Positions 1 to 6,250 of a DNA stretch of 8,272 bases are shown one piece after another. The DNA comes from DASZMX01 sp035551475 (lineage in GTDB: Bacteria > Verrucomicrobiota > Verrucomicrobiia > Limisphaerales > Palsa-1400): positions 1 through 8,272 of the forward strand of contig DASZMX010000070.1 of NCBI GenBank assembly GCA_035551475.1, read 5' to 3'. Below the pieces are notes generated by a model. The model did not search any database. It was not told the DNA's origin and was given only the letters and a program-made list of their open reading frames with translations. Each line of letters begins with the position of its first letter. The stretch's first letter is position 1. A program made the position numbers and the translations under genes.

Positions 1-1
1 C

Positions 2-127
2 TGCGCCCGCCATAAAATTGCGCCGGTGACGGAACATTTTCCGATGTCGCGGGTGAATGAAGCGCTGGATCATCTGCGCGCCGGACGCGCGCGGTATCGC
101 GTGGTTTTGTCGAACGACATCCAGTGA
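2..127 (+). CDS. Zinc-type alcohol dehydrogenase, C-terminal end (5' partial)
   Basis: Only the last 41 codons are in the window; the gene begins upstream of it. The readable tail contains 'VNEALDHLRAGRARYRVVL'. This is the typical end of medium-chain, zinc-dependent NAD(P)-alcohol dehydrogenases (the YahK/cinnamyl-alcohol-dehydrogenase-like branch), in which a helix 'xNEAlxrLraGkaRYR' is followed by the last strand 'VVL'. These cytoplasmic enzymes interconvert alcohols and aldehydes. The zinc ligands and the Rossmann domain lie outside the window, so substrate and activity cannot be judged. The stop codon TGA (125-127) overlaps the GTG start of the following acyltransferase gene, suggesting co-transcription. 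The family call rests on this short tail alone. Confidence 0.75.
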   Translation, partial: CARHKIAPVTEHFPMSRVNEALDHLRAGRARYRVVLSNDIQ

Positions 128-813
128 CCGAATCCCCCCAGACCCGCGCGGCGCCCATGAATTTCAGTTACGCGCTGGGCTGGCGCGTTTTTCGTTTGCT
201 GTTCGCCACGTGGTTTCGTTGGCGGGTGAACGGCGCGGAGCGTGTGCCGAGGGGAGGCCCCGTCATCCTGGCCGCCAACCACGCGAGTTTTATTGATCCG
301 CCTTTAATTGGCGCCAGCGTGGGGCGGCATGTGAGTTTTCTGGCGCGTGAATCGCTTTTCGATGTGCCGCTGGTGGGGCCGATTCTCCGGTCGTGGCGGG
401 TGGTTCCGGTGGATCGGGATGGCGGGACGGGGCGCGGCCTGAAGGCGATTTTGCAGCGCCTCGCGGCGGGCGGCGCGATCCTGCTTTTTCCCGAAGGCAC
501 CCGCAGTCCGGATGGGCGGCTGCAGCCGGCGCGCTCGGGCATTGGGCTGGCGGTGATTAAATCCACCGCGCCGGTGGTGCCGGTTCGCGTTTTCGGATCG
601 TTTGAGGCGTATGGGCGTGAGGCCCGCTTCCCGCGCCCGCGCCGGGTGGCTGTCAAATATGGCGCCCCATTGACCTTCACGGCTTTGCGCGCGGAGGCGC
701 AATCCTGCCCGCGCCCGCGCCTCAAGGAGATTTACCAGGAGGTGGCTGATCAAATTATGGCGGCCATCGGAAGCCTTGACGCGGGCTCAGCAAAAAATAA
801 TGAACAAGGATAG
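124..813 (+). CDS. plsC: 1-acyl-sn-glycerol-3-phosphate acyltransferase (PlsC/LPLAT family)
   Basis: This predicted membrane-associated enzyme of phospholipid synthesis would transfer an acyl chain to the sn-2 position of lysophosphatidic acid, giving phosphatidic acid. The 229-residue product has the family's two diagnostic blocks. The catalytic NHxxxxD motif is N52-H53-A-S-F-I-D58, and the glycerophosphate-binding motif FPEGTRS is at 122-128. A later 'VVPVRVFG' segment corresponds to the usual block IV. A hydrophobic/aromatic N-terminal helix (about residues 15-33) probably anchors it to the inner membrane. The length is normal for a short bacterial PlsC. The start used is GTG 124, inside the alcohol dehydrogenase stop (GTGA overlap). 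ATG at 157 is a credible alternative, giving 218 residues and beginning right before the anchor helix. Neither start has a clear Shine-Dalgarno sequence. PlsC and other lysophospholipid or ornithine-lipid acyltransferases share these motifs, so the exact acceptor is inferred. Confidence 0.92.
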   Translation: MTESPQTRAAPMNFSYALGWRVFRLLFATWFRWRVNGAERVPRGGPVILAANHASFIDPPLIGASVGRHVSFLARESLFDVPLVGPILRSWRVVPVDRDGGTGRGLKAILQRLAAGGAILLFPEGTRSPDGRLQPARSGIGLAVIKSTAPVVPVRVFGSFEAYGREARFPRPRRVAVKYGAPLTFTALRAEAQSCPRPRLKEIYQEVADQIMAAIGSLDAGSAKNNEQG

Positions 814-886
814 GCAAATCTCAGTCATCACTATCAGGGGAACCGTTATTTGAAGACCCCGATCAAGCGAGTTAGGTTGGCCTGTC

Positions 887-2488
887 GTGAAGCCAAGACA
901 CTCATGGAAATTGGCGTTAGTGTGCGCCCTGGCGGGAATCGTCTGTGCGATTCTGGCGTGGCGGGTGCCGGCGCATTTGCGGGCGGTTGATGCCCGGGTC
1001 TTGCGCGCGGCGGCGAATCGCGGTTGGGCCGTCCGGGAAGCGGGGCTGCAACTTGTCCGCCAAAATCATCCCGGCGCCGCCGAAATGCTGCGCGCCGCCG
1101 CCCGCCAGGAAAATCTGCCCGGCTCAGATGAACTCGATCATTTGCTCGCCGCTCACGCCGCCGCGCCGCCGCTGACCGACACATTTATCCGCACGGGCGC
1201 CCGCGAGCAGGAGCTGGCGCACTTAGCCGCTTCCCCGGCGCCGGCGGTGCCCGAACTTTTGCAAACGCGCGCCCTCAAATCCACGAAACTATTTGCGCCC
1301 TCGGCCTCCGCGGCGGGCCAGGCATTTGACGCCGCCGTGGCGATCGCGGGTTATTTGATTGACAACAATGCGCTGACCGGCTCCTTGCGGGACGCGCTGC
1401 AAGCGGCGGCCGCGTCGGCCAACCACGGGGGCGATCCGGAGCCGCTGGAGCGTTTTCTGGTGGATTTCCTTTCGCTCGGCCAGCGTTTGAACCCGGATCA
1501 AGCGGCGGTTTTCGTGCAGAATATCCAGGATGCCGGGACGTTCAGCGTGCTGGCCGAGGAGGCGCGCAATGCCGGCGCGCAGCTTCCCACGCTTTTCGCC
1601 GCCGTCCAGCTCTCCGGGCAGCCGCGCGCGGTGGCCTCTTATGTGCAGGATTTTCCTCCGACCGGTTTGCGCGACATCGGCGCCAGCCTGCGCGACGGTT
1701 CGGGCGGCCTGAATGAATTGCTGCGGCGCCATGTGCGGATCACGGGCGCCGTGACGGACGGCCCGGTCAATGCGCTGGATAATTTTTCCCTGCGGCAACC
1801 CGCGCTCGCGGTGGCGCTCAAGTGTTTGCTGTATTTGCTCGCCGGTTTTTTGGTGGCGGAGACGTTTTATTATGCGGGGCCGGAGCCGGCCGCGCGCGAG
1901 CGCCCGCTGCAAGTGCGCGGGGTGCATTACGCGCGGGAAGTTCTTTTTGCGCTGGGGTTCCTGCTGGTGGCCCTGCTCGTGAGCGAGCCGTTTCTCGCTC
2001 AGGAAAGCCATAAAATGGAAATGCGATTGCGTCTGCCCACGGTGGGCGGGCCGGTCGCCGCCGGGGCGACCCCCGTGAAACAACTCAAGACGTTTATGAA
2101 CCAATCAACATTGTTGACACTGCTGTTGTTCTTCGTGTTGCAGGCGCTGTTGTATGTGGCCTGCCTCGTGAAGCTCGCCGAAATCAAACGCCAGAACGCG
2201 CTCGCGCGGGTCAAGATCAGGCTGCTGGAAAACGAGGAGCATCTTTTCGACGCGGGGCTGTACCTGGGATTTTGCGGCACGATCGTGTCGCTCATCCTGG
2301 TCTCGCTGGGCATCATTGAGCAAAGCTTGATGGCGGCGTATTCGTCCACGTCGTTCGGCATCATCTTTGTGTCGATTTTCAAGATCTTCCAGTTGCGCCC
2401 GGCGAAGCGCCAGCTCCTGCTGCTCGCCGAGGAGGACAACGTCAATGCTGAACTCGAAGTCACGCGCCAACTCGCCACCATCCCATGA
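887..2488 (+). CDS. Six-TM membrane protein with a MotA/TolQ/ExbB-like C-terminal module and large periplasmic domain
   Basis: This 533-residue protein belongs to no family I recognise over its full length. Hydrophobic segments are seen at about 8-27, 307-329, 352-371, 407-428, 457-478 and 480-501. Basic residues put the N-terminus, the 330-351 loop, the 429-455 loop and the C-terminus in the cytoplasm. Residues 28-305 are then a large, Ala-rich, mostly helical periplasmic domain. The last three helices run out-in, in-out, out-in, as in ExbB/TolQ. They carry a 'GxxGTI' turn (G461-I466) and a polar 'AYSSTSFG' stretch (A484-G491), resembling the TolQ/ExbB/MotA 'GLxGTV' and 'AxxxTxxGL' helices that line the ion path. 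The cytoplasmic loop between the first two of these helices is only about 27 residues, far shorter than in classic TolQ or MotA. GTG 887 is the start because an in-frame stop (851-853) closes the frame just upstream and no better codon precedes the first helix. The stop overlaps the next gene's ATG. The ion-channel role is inferred from topology, motifs and the partner gene. Confidence 0.6.
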   Translation: MKPRHSWKLALVCALAGIVCAILAWRVPAHLRAVDARVLRAAANRGWAVREAGLQLVRQNHPGAAEMLRAAARQENLPGSDELDHLLAAHAAAPPLTDTFIRTGAREQELAHLAASPAPAVPELLQTRALKSTKLFAPSASAAGQAFDAAVAIAGYLIDNNALTGSLRDALQAAAASANHGGDPEPLERFLVDFLSLGQRLNPDQAAVFVQNIQDAGTFSVLAEEARNAGAQLPTLFAAVQLSGQPRAVASYVQDFPPTGLRDIGASLRDGSGGLNELLRRHVRITGAVTDGPVNALDNFSLRQPALAVALKCLLYLLAGFLVAETFYYAGPEPAARERPLQVRGVHYAREVLFALGFLLVALLVSEPFLAQESHKMEMRLRLPTVGGPVAAGATPVKQLKTFMNQSTLLTLLLFFVLQALLYVACLVKLAEIKRQNALARVKIRLLENEEHLFDAGLYLGFCGTIVSLILVSLGIIEQSLMAAYSSTSFGIIFVSIFKIFQLRPAKRQLLLLAEEDNVNAELEVTRQLATIP

Positions 2489-3906
2489 ATCGCTCCATCC
2501 TCATCGTCATTTGCGATTTCCTGTTGGTGAGCCTTTTGGCGTTCTCCACCGTGGACATCAACAAGGTTTCCCATCCCGGCTCCGCCAGCCGCATGCAAAT
2601 GCAGATGAGCGCTCCCACCAACCAGGCCGCCGCCAAGGAAGATTTGGGGCAAGTCATGCGCCTGGCCTTGAACGAGGAGCAAAAAAATCGCGCCGTGCTG
2701 CTCGCCGAGTTGAACCAGACCCGCGCCGCGGCCAGCAATCAGCAGTCGCAACTCGCCGTCCGCAACGAGCAATTGCAATCTTTCCAGCAGGAAATTCGCC
2801 AGCGCGAAGACCAGGCCCGTCAACTGCAGGAGCAGGTGGCCGCGGCGCAAACCAATATCCAAACTCTTAACACTCGCCTGCAAAACACCGCCGCGGAATC
2901 AGCGTTAACCCGCGAGCAGCGCGACGCCATCGCCGCCCAAGCCCGCAAGGAAGCCGAGAAAGCCAACGATTTTCAACAGCAACTGGCGGCCCTGCAACGC
3001 AGCAACGAATTGGCCCTGGCCGAGAACCGCAACCTTAACGGTCAACTGCAAAACAGCGAATCCGCCCGCCGCGCTGCCGCCGCCCAGCTTTCCACGATGC
3101 AGGATGAAGTCACCGCGCAACGCCAGCAAAACGCCCGGCTGGCCGAGGGCGTGAAAGTTCTCGCCACGAAATCTTCTGAACTCGCGCAGGAAATTCGTGA
3201 GAACACGCCGCTGACGCCCAACACCATTTTCAACGATCTCCAGACGAATCGCGTCGAAGCCAGCTTTTACGGGGTGCGGGCCGGACTCTTTGGCGGGGCG
3301 ACCCGTTACAAGCAAACCTCCACGATTATCGCCACGGACGGCACGAACGCCTTTGGCGTTTGCCATGTGCAAGACACGCCGGTGGTGTTGTGGAGTCCGG
3401 GCGCCAAATGGGAAGAGCTGACGTGCACGCTTGGGCACAATTCCGCGGTGGCCACGGTGTCGTCGCTGGCCTTCTCCTCCACGGACCCGCGCGTGGTGCT
3501 GATGCCGTTGACGCCCGCGGTCGTGCGCCAGTTGGGCGCCAAGGCTTATCGGTTGTCGTCCGATCCGTATAAATTTCAGGAAGCGGTGGTGGTGGGAGCG
3601 CGCGAAGGTTATTATGGGCAATGCCGGTTCGACATCGATACGACCGCGCCCGATTATTTCCGCATGGATCGCAGTTCGTTGCGCGGTCTTTTTGGAAAAT
3701 TCAATCCCTCAAGCGGCGACCTCGTTTTCAGCCGCAACGGCGAATTGCTTGGCGTGATGGCGAACAACACGTATTGCGTCCGCTTGCGCAACGCCAATGC
3801 GTCCGCCGGGTTCCAGCTTGGCCCGCAAATGCAAACGCAAGGCACCTCGGACACGCTCTCCTCTCTTTACGCCATGGTGGCGGGGCTGCCTTATAAGTTA
3901 CAGTGA
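2485..3906 (+). CDS. TolR/ExbD/MotB-like single-TM protein with coiled coil and degenerate trypsin-like C-terminal domain
   Basis: This 473-residue protein starts at an ATG overlapping the stop of the preceding gene (ATGA), so translation is probably coupled. Residues 4-22 form one membrane helix, N-terminus inside, with an Asp in its middle: 'CDFLLVSLLAF' (D11). This matches the TolR/ExbD signature 'DVLLVLLxxF', whose Asp carries the ion. Residues about 50-235 are a Gln/Ala/Glu-rich coiled coil that would cross the periplasm. Residues about 240-473 look like a trypsin/HtrA fold. There is a 'CHV' after the first strands (H294), a beta-rich middle with 'QEAVVVGAREGYYG', and 'NPSSGDLVFSRNGELLGV' (407-424), which lines up with the HtrA 'GNSGGxLxNxxGELIGI' block. 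S410 sits at the nucleophile position, but the usual GNSGGP is changed to PSSGDL. The Asp that normally precedes the 'xALLKI' strand is not obvious (D334 is the nearest). It may therefore be an inactive binding domain. Function is inferred: with its neighbour it would form a stator-like transducer. Confidence 0.6.
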   Translation: MNRSILIVICDFLLVSLLAFSTVDINKVSHPGSASRMQMQMSAPTNQAAAKEDLGQVMRLALNEEQKNRAVLLAELNQTRAAASNQQSQLAVRNEQLQSFQQEIRQREDQARQLQEQVAAAQTNIQTLNTRLQNTAAESALTREQRDAIAAQARKEAEKANDFQQQLAALQRSNELALAENRNLNGQLQNSESARRAAAAQLSTMQDEVTAQRQQNARLAEGVKVLATKSSELAQEIRENTPLTPNTIFNDLQTNRVEASFYGVRAGLFGGATRYKQTSTIIATDGTNAFGVCHVQDTPVVLWSPGAKWEELTCTLGHNSAVATVSSLAFSSTDPRVVLMPLTPAVVRQLGAKAYRLSSDPYKFQEAVVVGAREGYYGQCRFDIDTTAPDYFRMDRSSLRGLFGKFNPSSGDLVFSRNGELLGVMANNTYCVRLRNANASAGFQLGPQMQTQGTSDTLSSLYAMVAGLPYKLQ

Positions 3907-4110
3907 GTCCTCTTCCTCTTGCCGGCGTCGTTGCGCTTCCAGCAATTCCTTCGAGAATTGCACCGTCTCCGAATCGCTAAAATCCATTTCCCCTTTTTTC
4001 TCCCCGCGCAATCGCGCCCGGCGCGTCGCGCTCAACGCCATCGCCGCCACAAAAAAGATCAGCACCGTCGCCAGGATGCAAATCAACACGACTGCTGCCG
4101 CCAGTTTCAT
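3898..4110 (-). CDS. Small single-TM protein of unknown function
   Basis: This 70-residue ORF has an ATG start at 4110 and a TAA stop at 3898-3900. Residues about 3-27 form a strong hydrophobic helix ('AVVLICILATVLIFFVAAMA'). A basic stretch (RRARLRGEKKG) then fixes the tail in the cytoplasm, and a charged, probably helical tail rich in Glu, Gln and Arg ends the protein. This ordered layout of helix, positive patch and amphipathic tail is what real small membrane proteins look like, and no competing gene covers most of it. Its 3' end overlaps the convergent coiled-coil gene by 9 bp (3898-3906). It lies 45 bp downstream of another small - strand ORF and may share its transcript. No Shine-Dalgarno sequence is evident and I do not recognise a family. 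Confidence 0.55.
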   Translation of the reverse strand: MKLAAAVVLICILATVLIFFVAAMALSATRRARLRGEKKGEMDFSDSETVQFSKELLEAQRRRQEEEDSL

Positions 4111-4155
4111 AGCGGCCCGACTTTAGCTCGTTAGACAACAATAAGGAAGCTCATT

Positions 4156-4398
4156 TTACCGCGGACTTCTCGGCGCGAATTCGAACAGCCAGTCATCCGC
4201 GGCGTGCGGGTCGTAGGTGAAGGTGTGTTGATAGACCTTTCCGTTGGTGGTCCACAGAAAAAAATTGTCCGGGTTGTTCGGCGAGCCTAGCATCCAGGCG
4301 TCCGGCGTCGGTTTGAGGCCGGCGCGCACTGCCATAAACATGATCGCCGCCGCCATTGCCAGTCCAAGGCTCACCCGCATGCTCGGTCGCGTGGTCAC
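4156..4398 (-). CDS. Small membrane-anchored protein of unknown function
   Basis: The frame gives 80 residues from GTG 4398, or 74 residues from ATG 4380 (residue 7), which may be the better start because it sits directly before the hydrophobic segment. Residues about 8-25 are a membrane helix or uncleaved signal. The rest is polar and rich in Trp, Phe, Asn and Pro ('DNFFLWTTNGKVYQHTFTY', 'DDWLFEF'), suggesting a small extracytoplasmic or soluble tail. Codon choice is GC-ending, with many C/G third bases, as in neighbouring genes; this supports real coding. The opposite-strand extension of the glycosidase frame (4244-4417) is not plausible protein and gives way to this ORF. Its start is only about 20 bp from the divergent glycosidase start, so the two probably share a compact promoter region lying partly within coding sequence. 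No family is recognised. Confidence 0.55.
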   Translation of the reverse strand: MTTRPSMRVSLGLAMAAAIMFMAVRAGLKPTPDAWMLGSPNNPDNFFLWTTNGKVYQHTFTYDPHAADDWLFEFAPRSPR

Positions 4399-4417
4399 TT
4401 CACTTCATAGACCCCGC

Positions 4418-6232
4418 ATGGTTCGGATTTGTATGTTCTTTTTGATGGCGGCAGCGGCGCTCGGCGCCGAGACGTCCGCGTTCCTGTCGGTCAAGATCGC
4501 CGCAGACCATCCGGGCTTGGAAACGCTGGCGGTGGACAGCCTTGGCCGGACGAATTTTCCGCCGCTCATCCTGCGACCGCATGCGTCTCAGCCTTCGGCC
4601 GTTTCGCGCCCCGGTTTGAATCGGGTGGAATACCGCAGCCCGTCGCTGACGGCGGAGAGCACGCCGCGGTGGGCCATTGAAGCGCGGTCGCAGGAAATCC
4701 GGTTCGTCTCTCATTGGACGCCGGCGGACCCGCCGGAGCCGCTGGTCCTCGATTTCGATCCCGAGGTGTGCAAAGCCACCTTGCTGGGTTTATTTGACAC
4801 AAATGGCGGCATCAAACTTCCAGCCATTCTGCATCTGCCGGGGCGCGGTTCATTGCGCATCACGGCGGATAAAACCGCGCCGGCGCTGGGCTACGATGCA
4901 ACGCTGGAAGGCGGCGGCTTTGTGCGCGTCACCTTTCCGGGCGCCACGTCGCAAAATCCCTCGGTGGCTTACCGGCTCGCGGTGACGGCGATCTATCCGG
5001 CAATTCCGTCGCTCCCCACGCTGGACACCGATCCGCGGTTCGATGGCTTCCGGCGCAATTGGCTGAATATTTTTCAGCTTCATCCGCGCCGCCGCGTGCT
5101 CGCCAATAACACGGGCAGCGATAACTGCGCATTTTGTTACTACATGTATGCGGATATCGCGCGCCAGACGCCGGCCCTGGCGCCGCACCTCACTGCGCTG
5201 GACATCGTGCGTCAGACGCTGGACGCCATCCTGCGCGGAGTGGATGCGTATGGCATGCCGGGCCATGGCGCGTTCCCCGAATTTTCCGCGGACACTTATC
5301 CGTCGCTCCTCATTGCCGCCGCCGATTACGTCGAAGGGGCGCGCGACCACAAATGGCTTGCGCAAAATTATCCCGCGTTGCGCGCGTGGGCGGACAAGAT
5401 GCTTGCGACCGATCACAGCGGCGATGGATTGATTGAGTACACCTTGAGCGGCAATGCGGGTTCCTGGCCGGAACAATTAAAATTCCGTCCCGCCAATTGG
5501 TGGGACACCATCGGCTTCGGCCATCAGGACGCCTATGCGAATGCGCTGGCGTATCGCGCGCTCGGCGAGATGTCCAAACTGGCGGAAAGCGCCGGCCAGC
5601 CCGCCGACGCGTTGCGCTTCCAAACCGCCGCCCACAAACTGCACGACGCCTATTTTAAAACGTTTTTCGATCCCGCCACCGGCGTCCTGGCTGGCTGGCG
5701 CAGCGCGGATGGCCAGTTGCATGATTATTATTTTCTTTGGGTGAACGGCATCGCCATCGATTACGGCCTCGTGCCGCCGACGCAAGGCCCTGCCATCATG
5801 GACCGGCTGCTGCGCAAAATGCGCGATGTCAACTACACGAATTTCGCCCTCGGCCTGCCGGGCAATCTCGTGCCGGTCGCCCGCCGCGACTACGTGGATC
5901 TCAACCCGCGCTTCGGCGGCGGACGAAAGGACGACAACAGCGATGGCTTTCAACGTTACGAAAACGGCGGCGCCACCGCCTGTTATGCCTACTTCACCCT
6001 GGCCGCGCTCTATGACATCGGGCGCCCCGATGACGCTGACCGCATCTTCTTTCCGATGCTGGCGGCCTTTGGGCAGAATGGTTTTGATGGGCGCGGCCCC
6101 AACGGATTGACCAAGGATTGGAAAGCCTGGGACGGAACGTGCTGGGGTTACGAAGGCCTCCTTGTGGACAATTACTACACGCTCCTGGCCCTTCTCAAAC
6201 GCCAGATTCCCGTCCCGGCGCCGGGCGATTAA
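4418..6232 (+). CDS. Secreted six-hairpin ((alpha/alpha)6) glycosidase-like protein
   Basis: The product (604 residues from ATG 4418) begins with a short signal peptide ('MVRICMFFLMAAAALGA', likely cleaved before ETS) and so acts outside the cytoplasm. Residues about 20-200 are beta-rich, consistent with an N-terminal beta-sandwich. From about 207 to the end the pattern is that of a six-hairpin glycosidase barrel. The visible blocks are 'GDGLIEYTLSGNAGSWPE', 'NWWDTIGFGHQDAYANALAY' (D363), a 'FFDPATGVLAGW' turn and 'RYENGGATACYAYFTLAALY' (E515). These recall glycogen-debranching, GH63, GH78 and related clans, where acidic residues at hairpin ends do catalysis; which ones act here cannot be told by eye. 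The frame is open further upstream to a TTG at 4244, but that extension is low-quality sequence opposite a convincing - strand ORF, whereas ATG 4418 starts exactly at the signal peptide. The substrate is unknown, probably a plant or algal oligosaccharide. The 3' end converges on kdpE with 18 bp between. Confidence 0.75.
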   Translation: MVRICMFFLMAAAALGAETSAFLSVKIAADHPGLETLAVDSLGRTNFPPLILRPHASQPSAVSRPGLNRVEYRSPSLTAESTPRWAIEARSQEIRFVSHWTPADPPEPLVLDFDPEVCKATLLGLFDTNGGIKLPAILHLPGRGSLRITADKTAPALGYDATLEGGGFVRVTFPGATSQNPSVAYRLAVTAIYPAIPSLPTLDTDPRFDGFRRNWLNIFQLHPRRRVLANNTGSDNCAFCYYMYADIARQTPALAPHLTALDIVRQTLDAILRGVDAYGMPGHGAFPEFSADTYPSLLIAAADYVEGARDHKWLAQNYPALRAWADKMLATDHSGDGLIEYTLSGNAGSWPEQLKFRPANWWDTIGFGHQDAYANALAYRALGEMSKLAESAGQPADALRFQTAAHKLHDAYFKTFFDPATGVLAGWRSADGQLHDYYFLWVNGIAIDYGLVPPTQGPAIMDRLLRKMRDVNYTNFALGLPGNLVPVARRDYVDLNPRFGGGRKDDNSDGFQRYENGGATACYAYFTLAALYDIGRPDDADRIFFPMLAAFGQNGFDGRGPNGLTKDWKAWDGTCWGYEGLLVDNYYTLLALLKRQIPVPAPGD

Positions 6233-6250
6233 AACGCCGCGCGCCTCGAA

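Noticed and set aside
834..867. Possible hairpin (ATCAGGGG ... CCCCGAT) between plsC and the membrane gene, as a terminator
   Set aside because: The stem is only about seven pairs with a bulge, the loop is long, and no T-run follows, so it cannot be supported as a terminator.
850..877. TTGAAG ... TTAGGT as a promoter for the 887-3906 pair
   Set aside because: Both boxes are weak and such matches are common by chance; no other support.
1289..2104. Long - strand frame (271 codons) opposite the six-TM gene
   Set aside because: It is rich in Arg, His and Gly with no domain or membrane pattern, typical of the antisense of a GC-rich gene; the + strand frame has clear helices and topology.
1999..2883. 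Long - strand frame (294 codons) spanning the junction of the two motor-type genes
   Set aside because: It is a shadow of strongly coding + strand genes; its Leu/Ser-rich patches mirror Gln/Glu and Lys codons of the coiled coil.
887..3906. Zorya (ZorAB) anti-phage defence
   Set aside because: The subunit logic is similar, but no ZorC/ZorD/ZorE genes are nearby, the first protein lacks the long cytoplasmic tail, and the second lacks a peptidoglycan-binding (OmpA-like) end.
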